Translations under genes and position numbers: made by a program | The notes under the pieces: model-generated | What the model saw: only the letters and a program-made list of their open reading frames with translations | What the model was told of the DNA's origin: nothing | Databases searched by the model: none | NCBI GenBank assembly: GCA_002412925.1 | Contig: DHVZ01000038.1 | Span: forward strand, 1-27,049 | DNA: 27,049 nt | DNA from: Anaerolineales bacterium UBA5195 | GTDB lineage: Bacteria; Chloroflexota; Anaerolineae; Anaerolineales; Villigracilaceae | Direction of reading: 5' to 3' | Shown here: positions 14,385 to 22,515 of the stretch, piece after piece | Layout: every line of letters starts with the position of its first letter | Position numbering within the stretch: the stretch's first letter is position 1

Positions 14385-16496
14385 CTACAGCTTCTTCAGG
14401 ATGATCCGGGCGTCAACGACCTTCAAGCCGTGGCCTTCCTCGTAGACCAGCACCGGGTTGGCATCTGTCTCGGCCACTTCGTCGCGCAAGTCATAGACCA
14501 TGCCGGCATAACGGCAAAGCAGATCGGTCAGCGCGGCCCGATCACGCGGGGCTTCGCCGCGGGCGCCAGCCAGGATGGCCACGCTGCGAATCTCGTTGAT
14601 CATCTGAGCTACCTGCTCCTTGTTCACGGGAGCCACTCTGAAGGTGACATCCTTGAGCACTTCGACAAAAATCCCACCCAAGCCGAACATGACCGTCGGG
14701 CCAAAGGTTGGATCGTTGATCGAGCCTACGATGACTTCCGTCCCAAGGGGAGCCATTTCCTGTACGGCGATGCCACGGATATCCGCATCAGCCTTATAGG
14801 CTTTGCAATTATCCAAGATGGTCTGGTATGCAGCCCTCACCCCAGCCTCGTCCTTGACATTGACTTTCACGCCCCCTGCGTCAGACTTGTGAATGATGTC
14901 CGGCGAGACAACTTTCATCACAACCGGGTAACCGGTGTTATTGGCCAGATTGGCAGCCTCATCTTCGCTCTTGGCAAGATTGATCTCGGTGACCGGCAGA
15001 CCATAGGCAGCAAAGACTTTCTTGGCTTCGATCTCGGTTAAGGATCCGCGGCCATCGGCGCGCGCCTCGGCGATGATCTCACGGGCGCGCTTGGAACTCT
15101 TCGGGCCACAGCTCTCATCAGCGCCGACATTCATTAAGCGGATATTGTTGTACTCGCGTAAGGCAGCCATGCTGTTCATGGCCTGGTCCGGCGCCGGATA
15201 CGCCGGGATGCCATTCTCAACCAACCATTGCATCGCCTCGTCACAGCGCTTCCCGCCGACCATGGACACAAGCACAGGCCGATCTTTGATACCCGCCTCG
15301 TCAACCGCCTTTTTGATCGCCTGGGCAATCTCCACAGGGTTGGTCATAGCGGTTTCGCAATAGAGTACGACCAGGCCATCTGTCCAGGGGTGCGCAAAGG
15401 CATATTTGACCGATTTGTAATACCACTCGTTACCGGCCATGCCAGTCAGGTCCACCGGATTCTTGGCGGAGCCAAACTCGGGCATGTGTTTTTTAAGCTC
15501 CTCTTGCACATCTTCCGGAGCGAACTTCAACGGGATGCCAAAGCGCTCGGCCGCATCGGTGGCCAGAACGCCCACGCCGCCGCCATTGGTGATGACGAGC
15601 AGGTTCTCCTTGCGCAGCGGAGGCTGAAGGGACAGCGCCAGGGTACGATCGAAGAGATTATTCAAATCCGAAGCCTGGACCACGCCAGCCTGCTGGAATG
15701 CGGCCCCGTAGACCTTGACCGCGCCAGCCAGCGACCCGGTGTGAGAAGCGGCCGCAGCCGCGCCATGGGCCGAAACACCCGACTTTAGGGCAATGATCGG
15801 CTTTTGGGTCTTGCGGCAGGCCTCGATAAACCTGCGCCCGTCCTTGAGACCTTCGATATAAAGGCAGATGCAGGAGGTGTTATCATCCTTGTCGAGCCAG
15901 GTAATCAGGTCGGCAAAATTAACATCCGCCATATTCCCGATGGATATCATCTTGTCAAAACCCACCTTGCGGGTATAGGTGATGGCATCCATAGCAATCA
16001 GCAATGCGCCGCTCTGGGTAATCAGTGTGGCACTTCCAGGGAATGGCAGGAACGGCGCAAAAGAGGCGTTGAGCTTATCCGAATTGGAGAGCGTGCCGAC
16101 GATGTTGGGGCCCAGGATGCACATGCCATAATGCCGGGCAATCTCAAGGATCTCGTTTTCCAGGTCCTGTCTGCCGACTTCGCTGAAACCGGAGGTAATC
16201 ACGCTCAGGGCCTTGATGCCTTTTTGACCGCATTCCTCGATGACCTTGGCGGTAAATTTCACCGGAACCGTGATAACTGCCAGGTCAATATCGCCCGGGA
16301 CGGCACCGATGGTCGGAAATACCGGCAGGCTGAGAATTTCGGTAGCAGTCGGATTAATGGGATAGATTTTCCCTTTATACCCGCCTTTGATCAGGTTTTC
16401 GATAACCGTGTAACCGATCTTTCCCGGCTGGGTGGAGGCGCCGACAATCGCGACCGACTTCGGCTGTAAAAGGTTGTTGAGAGCTGTCATATCCAT
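14385..16496 (-). CDS. ADP-forming acetate/acyl-CoA synthetase, fused alpha-beta subunits
   Basis: 703 residues. It interconverts acyl-CoA + ADP + Pi with free acid + ATP, giving substrate-level ATP in fermentation. Domain order: CoA-binding Rossmann domain (1-130; SVAIVGASTQPGKIGY, CILGPNIVGTLS), succinyl-CoA-ligase-like domain with the phosphohistidine H252 in AAASHTGSLAG, a second ligase-like domain (about 300-455), and a C-terminal ATP-grasp domain (about 475-703; TEIEAKKVFAAYGLPV, VMKVVSPDIIHKSDAGGV, DANPVLVY). This is the fused ACD type. ATG 16496 is chosen for the GGAG seven bases upstream and because residues upstream (to 16640) cover the promoter. The specific acid (acetate or a branched acid) is not determined. 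Confidence 0.9.
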   Translation of the reverse strand: MDMTALNNLLQPKSVAIVGASTQPGKIGYTVIENLIKGGYKGKIYPINPTATEILSLPVFPTIGAVPGDIDLAVITVPVKFTAKVIEECGQKGIKALSVITSGFSEVGRQDLENEILEIARHYGMCILGPNIVGTLSNSDKLNASFAPFLPFPGSATLITQSGALLIAMDAITYTRKVGFDKMISIGNMADVNFADLITWLDKDDNTSCICLYIEGLKDGRRFIEACRKTQKPIIALKSGVSAHGAAAAASHTGSLAGAVKVYGAAFQQAGVVQASDLNNLFDRTLALSLQPPLRKENLLVITNGGGVGVLATDAAERFGIPLKFAPEDVQEELKKHMPEFGSAKNPVDLTGMAGNEWYYKSVKYAFAHPWTDGLVVLYCETAMTNPVEIAQAIKKAVDEAGIKDRPVLVSMVGGKRCDEAMQWLVENGIPAYPAPDQAMNSMAALREYNNIRLMNVGADESCGPKSSKRAREIIAEARADGRGSLTEIEAKKVFAAYGLPVTEINLAKSEDEAANLANNTGYPVVMKVVSPDIIHKSDAGGVKVNVKDEAGVRAAYQTILDNCKAYKADADIRGIAVQEMAPLGTEVIVGSINDPTFGPTVMFGLGGIFVEVLKDVTFRVAPVNKEQVAQMINEIRSVAILAGARGEAPRDRAALTDLLCRYAGMVYDLRDEVAETDANPVLVYEEGHGLKVVDARIILKKL

Positions 16497-16575
16497 GCAA
16501 TGTCTCCTGATGATATTATTGCTATTCTTTATTATCTGCTTGCCCGCCTTCGAGATGCAAGAATTTAGCAAGATT

Positions 16576-16604
16576 ATTGTACGTTCTGTCACAATCCTGG
16601 TCAA
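16576..16604 (-). promoter_or_regulatory. strong promoter of the acyl-CoA synthetase gene
   Basis: On the minus strand TTGACC (16599-16604), a 17-base spacer, and TACAAT (16576-16581), each five of six to consensus. Start near 16569, giving a 72-base leader. Confidence 0.8.
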
Positions 16605-16625
16605 TTGTGATAATACCCAATAATC

Positions 16626-16674
16626 CATGAAGGATGTCATAAATATTTATGAGGGTTCATGAAAGATGTCATAA
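16626..16674. promoter_or_regulatory. paired CRP/FNR-like operator dyads upstream of the acyl-CoA synthetase promoter
   Basis: Two copies of CATGAARGATGTCATAA (16626-16642 and 16658-16674) start 32 bases apart. Each contains ATGA-N6-TCAT, the TGA-N6-TCA core geometry of CRP/FNR-family sites. Their centres lie about 64 and 96 bases upstream of the predicted start, near class-I activator positions. Confidence 0.5.
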
Positions 16675-16731
16675 TAATTTACAAACCAGAGCAAATACGG
16701 TTATAAATTCCTTCCCCGCCTGTCAACTGAT

Positions 16732-16761
16732 CAAAAAACCCCGCCGCTTCCTGCGGCGGGG
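16732..16761 (-). terminator. intrinsic terminator of the DUF3592 gene
   Basis: On the minus strand CCCCGCCGC and GCGGCGGGG (16739-16747 and 16753-16761) form a 9-bp GC stem with a 5-base loop, followed by TTTTTTGA. It sits 9 bases after the gene's stop. Confidence 0.93.
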
Positions 16762-16769
16762 TCCTGGTT

Positions 16770-17306
16770 TTAAGGACTGCCCGTCAACGCGCCAACGGCG
16801 GCGGCCAATCCGCTGAAGATCAAAGGGCAGGCGATACACAAGCCGAGAAGAATGAACGCCACACCTAAAACAGTCGCAATCACGGTGCCCCCGGCTTTGC
16901 GCTCCAAAACAGCCTCCGCCGGGTTGGACGGGTTGTAATAGACCGTCACTTGCGAGCCAAGCGGATAGCGGGCAAGCTCGTTTTCTGCCTGACGGCGGGA
17001 ATTGTGGGCTTTGGCAAACCCAAACGAAATTTTATGACCGGCATACTCTTGGCCAAGCGCCTGGTAGGTGTAACTAACCTGAGGAAAATAGGAATCGCTC
17101 GAATCGCCATCCGTATCGGTCTGCGTGCTGTAAGTAACACGAGCCTCAGTAACAGTACCAGTCGTGGCAGGCCAACCCTGGCTGGCATCTGCCTGCTTTA
17201 CGCCTTTCCGGCCAGCGTAGATGGCGAAAACGCCGACGCCGCAAAAAATCAACAACAAACCGCTCCCACAGCATAACAATAGGAAAGGTGCCACCAGGTT
17301 ATCCAT
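16770..17306 (-). CDS. DUF3592 membrane protein
   Basis: 178 residues, unknown function. Hydrophobic segments at about 5-30 and 140-172 flank an extracytoplasmic or cytoplasmic beta-rich segment with the DUF3592 signature: WPATTGTVTEARV (44-56), PQVSYTYQALGQEYAGHKI, and YPLGSQVTVYYNPSNPAEAVLE. Members often occur singly in membranes of bacteria. ATG 17306 has GAGGT five bases upstream; the open frame upstream overlaps the preceding gene. It begins 34 bases after the D-cysteine desulfhydrase-like gene, so it is probably cotranscribed, and a strong terminator follows. Confidence 0.8.
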   Translation of the reverse strand: MDNLVAPFLLLCCGSGLLLIFCGVGVFAIYAGRKGVKQADASQGWPATTGTVTEARVTYSTQTDTDGDSSDSYFPQVSYTYQALGQEYAGHKISFGFAKAHNSRRQAENELARYPLGSQVTVYYNPSNPAEAVLERKAGGTVIATVLGVAFILLGLCIACPLIFSGLAAAVGALTGSP

Positions 17307-17340
17307 GCTGACCTCTGCCAAAATAATCACGCGTGAAAGA

Positions 17341-18309
17341 TTATAAAATTTCGGGCTGGTATTTTTCGGCAAAGAGCGCCGGTTGTCCGCCCGTATGCCA
17401 GAACAGGATGGTTTCATCCTTCTTGAAAAATCCCTGGCGAATCAGGTCAATCATCCCCGCCGCCGCCCGGCCCGTATAAACCGGGTCGAGCAACAAACCT
17501 TCATATTCCGCAAACAGGTTGATCGCTTCCTGCTCACCGGGGCCAAAAACTCCGTATCCGGCCTGACAATATTTATCGTTAGCCAGGACATCTTCCTCGG
17601 TGAAATCAATCCGCTTATCAAGCTTTTCGCTGGCATCGGAAGCCAAATTGGAAATACGGTTTTTTAGCCAGGCCTCTGATTCGTCAATACTGATCCCCAG
17701 CACCTTGCCCTGGTAACCAAACAAACGCTGACCCAGCACCAACCCGGCATGCGTCCCGCCCGAGGAGGTGCCAAAAAGCATCCAATCCGCTTGAAGTCCC
17801 TGTTTCATGACCTCTTCCACCGCAAATGCATAACCCAGTGCGCCAGTTGGACTGGAACCGCCATAAGGCACCAGATACGGCTTTGAATCACCCGTAAGCG
17901 TCGTTTCGTAGGTGTGCTTTAACACGTCGTCCCGATCCTTGCGGTCGGCAACCCAGACAATATCCGCATCGAAGAGAAAATCGAGCAGAAGGTTGGCCGA
18001 TGGCTGTTCCGGGTGCTGGCCGTTCAAAACCAGGATGCACTCCATTCCAAACTTGGCCGCCGCGGCGGCGGTCTGGCGGCAGTGATTGGACTGCATCGCC
18101 CCGGCAGAGATCAGCGTGGTCGCACCTTGAGCCTGCGCTTCAGCCACCAGGAATTCCAGCTTACGGGTCTTATTCCCGCCAAAGGCCAGGCCGGTCTGGT
18201 CATCGCGCTTGACAAAGATGCGCGGCCCGCCGAGCTTTTTGCTCAAGCGCGGCAGCTCTTCGATGGGTGTTGGAAGATGAGCAAAGTGTAAACAAGGGAT
18301 TGGATTCAT
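17341..18309 (-). CDS. PLP-dependent D-cysteine desulfhydrase / ACC deaminase family
   Basis: 322 residues, tryptophan-synthase-beta-like PLP enzyme. The substrate is uncertain: D-cysteine (to pyruvate, sulfide and ammonia) or 1-aminocyclopropane-1-carboxylate. Family motifs: LPTPIEELPRLSKKLGG near the N-terminus, K47 as the Schiff-base lysine in GLAFGGNKTRKLEFL, SAGAMQSNHCRQTAAAAAKFG (73-93), LFGTSSGGTHAGLVLG binding the PLP phosphate, and LLDPVYTGRAAAGM. Its length is normal. ATG 18309 has AGGAG with a short spacer. A TATACT -10 is at 18366-18371. The Salmonella-type enzyme DcyD is the closest name I can offer; the ACC deaminase alternative remains open. Confidence 0.85.
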   Translation of the reverse strand: MNPIPCLHFAHLPTPIEELPRLSKKLGGPRIFVKRDDQTGLAFGGNKTRKLEFLVAEAQAQGATTLISAGAMQSNHCRQTAAAAAKFGMECILVLNGQHPEQPSANLLLDFLFDADIVWVADRKDRDDVLKHTYETTLTGDSKPYLVPYGGSSPTGALGYAFAVEEVMKQGLQADWMLFGTSSGGTHAGLVLGQRLFGYQGKVLGISIDESEAWLKNRISNLASDASEKLDKRIDFTEEDVLANDKYCQAGYGVFGPGEQEAINLFAEYEGLLLDPVYTGRAAAGMIDLIRQGFFKKDETILFWHTGGQPALFAEKYQPEIL

Positions 18310-18365
18310 TTTGTTCTCCTGGGTGTTTGTCCACGAAGGATACGAAAAGCAGCGAATTTGGTCTT

Positions 18366-18371
18366 AGTATA
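18366..18371 (-). promoter_or_regulatory. -10 box (TATACT) for the D-cysteine desulfhydrase gene
   Basis: TATACT on the minus strand predicts a start near 18359, about 50 bases before ATG 18309. No convincing -35 at 17 bases. Confidence 0.4.
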
Positions 18372-18438
18372 TCAAGCGTTCCATTTCAATTTGCCTGACT
18401 GATCAAAAAAATCAAAACCCTAATCTTAAAACCTTGCA

Positions 18439-19569
18439 TCACTCTTCGATTCTTGATTTTGTACGCGAGCGCCCTGCCGACCGCATCACATCCAGCACCT
18501 TCGGCATAACCTTTGCATACATTGTATACCAGAGTGGGTTCGGCGCATAATCCCAGGCGCCGAGCGTGCGCACCGCAGATCCGCCCAGGCCTTCCTTGAA
18601 GCGGAAGACGCCCCACAGGCTGTCGGCCTCGTTAAACTCATCCGGCGCGCCCCACAGGTCGTAAAGATGGCAGCCTTGCGCCCTGGCCCACTTCATGGCT
18701 TCCCATTGCAACAGGTAATTCGGCATCAACTCGCGATGTCGCTCGCGGGACATCCCATACAGGTAATAAGCCCGCCCGGCGAAATGGAACAAGTAGACCG
18801 CCGCGAGCGCCTCGCCATTCAGTTCGGCCATCAGCGGCGCAGACGAGGCCTCAAATGTTTTCCAAACTGTCCGGTAATACGCCTCATCGCGGATCACAAA
18901 GCCGTCGCGCAGCGAAGTTTCGGCGTACATTTTGTAGAGCAGCGGCCAATCTTTTTCAGTACCCACCCGCACCGTCAGGCCTTTTTTGGCGCCCAGCCGG
19001 ACGTTATAACGGGTTTTCTGCTTCATCCGCGCCAGTAAATCATCTTCGGATAATGACAAATCGACCAAGGCTGTGTTCTTGAACTGGATCTGATTGTCCG
19101 CAAAGCGCCACCCCCGGCGCAAAAAATCCGCGCGAACGGCCTCGCCGTCTGGTTCCGGCTGATCGGTTTCGGTGCCAGGGACTCCGGTCCCCAAGACGAC
19201 ATCCGGGTCGAGTTTCAGGAAGATGGCTCCCTGCTGACGGGCGAACTTCTCCAAATCGTCCAGCACCCGCTCGCGGAGCGGCACATCACTCCAATTCAGC
19301 AGCGGACCTTTCGGGCAGTACAAAAGACACAGGCGGGCGGCAAAGCCACGTGAAAGCACCTTCTTTTTCAAAACCAGCGCGGCAGCTTTCACAGGAAAGA
19401 CAAAAGACGAAAGAGCGTTTCTTTCCTCGCTCATTTTTCCTTTTTCATCCCAGACCAGATACAGCGGCTCCCAACCATATCTCGCCTTGACCTGTCCCCA
19501 TTCGTAAGTCTGGAGCAGGTGCGGATTGGGGAGTTGGGAAATCAGGGAGTTCCAAACTTCACTTTCCAC
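18439..19569 (-). CDS. FemAB/FemX-like aminoacyltransferase (second tandem copy)
   Basis: 376 residues with two GNAT-like halves as in FemAB proteins, which transfer amino acids from aminoacyl-tRNA to peptidoglycan precursors. Signatures: LLQTYEWGQVKARYGWEPLYLV near the N-terminus, LLARMKQKTRYNVRLGAKKGL in the middle, and YYLYGMSRERHRELMPNYLLQWEAMKW then YDLWGAPDEFNEADSLWGVFRFKEG. The start is GTG 19569: AGGAG overlaps the stop of the preceding copy, six bases upstream, so translation is coupled. It is the last gene of the glycan operon. It shares many blocks with the copy at 19573, indicating tandem duplication. Substrate is unknown; polysaccharide or wall modification is inferred from context. 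Confidence 0.82.
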   Translation of the reverse strand: MESEVWNSLISQLPNPHLLQTYEWGQVKARYGWEPLYLVWDEKGKMSEERNALSSFVFPVKAAALVLKKKVLSRGFAARLCLLYCPKGPLLNWSDVPLRERVLDDLEKFARQQGAIFLKLDPDVVLGTGVPGTETDQPEPDGEAVRADFLRRGWRFADNQIQFKNTALVDLSLSEDDLLARMKQKTRYNVRLGAKKGLTVRVGTEKDWPLLYKMYAETSLRDGFVIRDEAYYRTVWKTFEASSAPLMAELNGEALAAVYLFHFAGRAYYLYGMSRERHRELMPNYLLQWEAMKWARAQGCHLYDLWGAPDEFNEADSLWGVFRFKEGLGGSAVRTLGAWDYAPNPLWYTMYAKVMPKVLDVMRSAGRSRTKSRIEE

Positions 19570-19572
19570 TGC

Positions 19573-20547
19573 CTACTCCTGACCCGCAAATCGCCACAAA
19601 TACAACTTATACAACAGCGGCATGTACACCTTATCCAGCGCCTGCGCAGCCCGCTTAAGCTGGCCGCCAAAGCCGCGCTTGAAGCGGTAGACGCCCCACA
19701 GACCGTCATGCCGCGTCTCGAATTGCGCTTCGAGGGTGGCTTCATCCACATCGGGCACACCCCACAGGTCGTACTCGGTGCAGCCGTGTTGCTTGGCCCA
19801 TTTCATCGCCTCCCACTGGAGCAGATAGGTGGGCATGCGGTTACGCTCCTCATCCGTGGAGGCGCCATAGAGGTAATATGCGCGTTTCCCGAGCGCAAAA
19901 ACCATCAGCGCCGCCAATGGCTTGGATTCAAATTCCGCCACCAGCAGTTCGGCCATCGCCGTTGGGTGGAAGAATTCGTAGGCTTTTTTGTAATAGGCCA
20001 GTGAGTGGACGCCAAACCCATCCCGCCCGCCGGTCACTTGCATCAAACGGTGAAAACCCTCCAGGTCGTCCCAGGCGCGGACGGTGATTCCTTTTTTCTC
20101 GGCCAGGCGCACATTGTAGCGGCATTTCTGCTTCATGCGGGCCAGGATCTCGTCATCAGAACCTGCGAGGGAAACGATGATAGTGCGAGGAGGCTGGATG
20201 TTGTGGGGGCTTTCCCTCACCCCTCGCCCCTCTCCCATTGGAGTGAGGGAATTTTGCCAGGCGTCGGGCTCAATTTTCAAGAAGATGGCGCGTTTCTGAT
20301 GGCAAACCCGGTCAATTTCAGGAATAAGCTGCTCGGAACCGGGCAAAGGCTTGGGAAGATAACCGATCGTGAAACCAAGCGGCAGCTCGCGGAACAGAAT
20401 CTGGACGCCAGAATCTCCGGAGACCAGGCGCACCGGTTCCCAACCAAAGCCGCCCTTCAGTTCTCCCCATTCCGCCGTCTGGAGAATGTGAACCTCGGGG
20501 TATTTATCCAAAAACTTGCGCCACTCGCCGGAAGAAACAACTGTCAC
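19573..20547 (-). CDS. FemAB/FemX-like aminoacyltransferase (first tandem copy, with an in-frame palindromic insertion)
   Basis: 324 residues from GTG 20547, which has GAGG five bases upstream; ATG 20589 (338 residues) is also possible but lacks a visible ribosome binding site. FemAB signatures match the neighbouring copy: ILQTAEWGELKGGFGWEPVRLV, ILARMKQKCRYNVRLAEKKGI, YYLYGASTDEERNRMPTYLLQ, YDLWGVPDVDEATLE, LWGVYRFKRGFGG. Between IEPDAWQN and SPHNIQPPRTI lies a short stretch (SLTPMGEGRGVRE) encoded by an inverted repeat, replacing the segment that normally links these parts. The frame stays open. Same operon and presumed role as the other copy. Confidence 0.82.
   Translation of the reverse strand: MTVVSSGEWRKFLDKYPEVHILQTAEWGELKGGFGWEPVRLVSGDSGVQILFRELPLGFTIGYLPKPLPGSEQLIPEIDRVCHQKRAIFLKIEPDAWQNSLTPMGEGRGVRESPHNIQPPRTIIVSLAGSDDEILARMKQKCRYNVRLAEKKGITVRAWDDLEGFHRLMQVTGGRDGFGVHSLAYYKKAYEFFHPTAMAELLVAEFESKPLAALMVFALGKRAYYLYGASTDEERNRMPTYLLQWEAMKWAKQHGCTEYDLWGVPDVDEATLEAQFETRHDGLWGVYRFKRGFGGQLKRAAQALDKVYMPLLYKLYLWRFAGQE
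20212..20251. repeat. short palindromic repeat inserted in a femAB coding sequence
   Basis: TTCCCTCAC (20212-20220) is the complement of GTGAGGGAA (20243-20251), enclosing a C-rich core CCCTCGCCCCTCTCCCATTG. It resembles G/C-rich dispersed palindromic repeats common between genes of some bacteria, here inside a gene and in frame. Translated it gives the low-complexity SLTPMGEGRGVRE stretch. Confidence 0.6.
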
Positions 20548-20591
20548 AGAGACCTCAGCCCAAGTCGGCGGCCAGCCGCCCGACTGCATGG

Positions 20592-22475
20592 TTAAACGAC
20601 ATCGGTGACATCCACCGGCGGCGGGGTTTCACGGATGGCCGCGCCGGGTACGACCTCGTCGAGCAAATCGATAATCGCCTCAGGCTGGCTGCCAGTCACC
20701 AGCGCGGCGAGACGGCCAAGGGTGGCGCGCAGCCTGGCGCTATCGGCCATATCTTCGCCCGTTGAGCGGAAAATGTCCGGATGCGCAGTCAAATCATAGG
20801 TCTTGTCATTTTCCCACAACTCCTCGCGCAGCTTTTCGCCGGGGCGGATTCCGGTAAAGACAATCTCGATATCGCGCCCTGGCTCCAGGCCCGAAAGGCG
20901 GATCAGGTCTTCAGCCAGGCCCAGGATGCGCACCTGTTCGCCCATGTTGAGCAGGAAGGCCTCGCCGCCCTGCCCCATCGCCGCGGCCTGCAAGACAAGA
21001 TGCACGGCTTCTGGGATGGTCATAAAAAAACGTTCCATCTCGGGGTGTGTGATTTGGAGCGGGCCGCCGCTGGCGATCATGCGCTTGAACAATGGGACGA
21101 CCGAGCCGCGGCTGCCCAACACGTTGCCAAAGCGGACGACCGAGAAGGCCTTGCCGGTTCGGCGGGCCGCATCCAGGACAACCATTTCGGCCAGGCGCTT
21201 CGTCGCGCCGTAGACATTGGCCGGATGGACGGCTTTGTCCGTTGAAATCAGCACCAGGCGATCAACCCCGCACCTGTCCGCCGTTTCGACGACATTTTGC
21301 GTGCCGAGCACATTATTGGCCACCGCTTCCTCGACGTTGATCTGCATCAACGGGACGTGTTTGTGGGCGGCGGCATGGAAAACCACCTGGGGCTGATGCT
21401 GGACGAAAACAGCCTGCAAGCGGACGGCGTCGCGCACGTCGGCGATGACGGGAATCAATTCCAGCCCGGGGTAATCTGCCTTAAGTTCGAGCAAGGCTTC
21501 AAAGATACTGTTTTCGCCATGCCCGAGCAGGATCAGGCTGGCGGCGTTCCAGCGCGCGATCTGACGGCACAACTCGCGGCCAATCGACCCCCCCGCGCCG
21601 GTAACCAGGACACGCTTGCCCTTGAGCACCTGCCCGATGAGTTCTTCATGGATGCGGGCCGGTTCCCGGCGCAACAGGTCGGTAATCTCCACTTCTCGCA
21701 GGCGGCTGACACTGACCTTGCCGCCCAGCAACTCGTAAATCCCCGGCATGGTACGGAAAGGGATGCCCTTCAGGCGGCAAATATCTGCCACCAGGCGAAC
21801 AACCTTTCCAGGCGCAGAGGGTATCGAGATGATGACTTCGTTTATCTGGCGTTCTTCGAGAACATTCGCGAGATCAGATAGTTTCCCGATTACAGGCACA
21901 CCGTGAATCTGGTGCTTCTGTTTGGCAGGGTCATCATCCAGGAAACCGATTGGCTCCAGGTTCAACTGGGAATTTTTCTGCAACTCCTTCACAACCAGCG
22001 CGCCCGCATCGCCAGCGCCGATGACGACAATCTTCTTCCCTTTGCCATCCCTGTGCGGTAAGCTGGATTCGGCCATCAGACGCACGGCAAAACGCGACCC
22101 GCCGACAAAAACCAGCGAGAGCAGCCAGTCAATTGCCAGGGCCGAGCGCGAAAAACCGGGGGTGATGATCTGCGCCCAGGCCAGCCCCACGTTGACCGCC
22201 GAGACAATCACCGAGGCAGTGGTCACCGAGACCGCGATCAGTTTTAACTCACTGACACTGGCATAAACCCACAAGCGGCGATACAGGCCAAAGAAATAAT
22301 AAACAGCCGGTTTGATGACCAGCGATGTGCCTAAAAGCCAGAGCGCAGCCTGCAGGTAAAAGCGAAAAAAGTCCTCGGTCAGTTCGAGGCGCAGGACATA
22401 ACTGCCCAAAGCCGAAACGGCAATCAGCAGGATGTCGGTCAGAAAAACAAAACGGTTACGAAAACGAGCCTTCAT
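20592..22475 (-). CDS. CapD/WbpM-type nucleoside-diphosphate sugar 4,6-dehydratase, membrane bound
   Basis: 627 residues. Four N-terminal hydrophobic segments (about 10-28, 42-62, 76-98 and 112-130), a first Rossmann-like domain (GAGDAG, 153-158), then the catalytic SDR domain (TGAGGSIG, 292-299; HAAAHKHVPLM; STDKAVHPANVYGATKRLAE, with D413, K414, Y422, K426; VVRFGNVLGSRGSV). Relatives convert UDP-GlcNAc to the 4-keto-6-deoxy sugar for QuiNAc, FucNAc or bacillosamine. Tyr422 sits where long dehydratases of this type often have Met. ATG 22475 is used because MKARFRNRFVFLTDILL starts the first membrane helix; a TTG at 22514 in frame is an alternative. It overlaps the operon of sugar genes. Confidence 0.87.
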   Translation of the reverse strand: MKARFRNRFVFLTDILLIAVSALGSYVLRLELTEDFFRFYLQAALWLLGTSLVIKPAVYYFFGLYRRLWVYASVSELKLIAVSVTTASVIVSAVNVGLAWAQIITPGFSRSALAIDWLLSLVFVGGSRFAVRLMAESSLPHRDGKGKKIVVIGAGDAGALVVKELQKNSQLNLEPIGFLDDDPAKQKHQIHGVPVIGKLSDLANVLEERQINEVIISIPSAPGKVVRLVADICRLKGIPFRTMPGIYELLGGKVSVSRLREVEITDLLRREPARIHEELIGQVLKGKRVLVTGAGGSIGRELCRQIARWNAASLILLGHGENSIFEALLELKADYPGLELIPVIADVRDAVRLQAVFVQHQPQVVFHAAAHKHVPLMQINVEEAVANNVLGTQNVVETADRCGVDRLVLISTDKAVHPANVYGATKRLAEMVVLDAARRTGKAFSVVRFGNVLGSRGSVVPLFKRMIASGGPLQITHPEMERFFMTIPEAVHLVLQAAAMGQGGEAFLLNMGEQVRILGLAEDLIRLSGLEPGRDIEIVFTGIRPGEKLREELWENDKTYDLTAHPDIFRSTGEDMADSARLRATLGRLAALVTGSQPEAIIDLLDEVVPGAAIRETPPPVDVTDVV

Positions 22476-22515
22476 AAGCAGTGCTGTCCAAAGTCTCGAA
22501 ACTTCGGACTCCAAG

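Noticed and set aside
16497..16640. A 48-residue N-terminal extension of the acyl-CoA synthetase
   Set aside because: It spans the -35/-10 promoter and the leader; ATG 16496 has a clear ribosome binding site.
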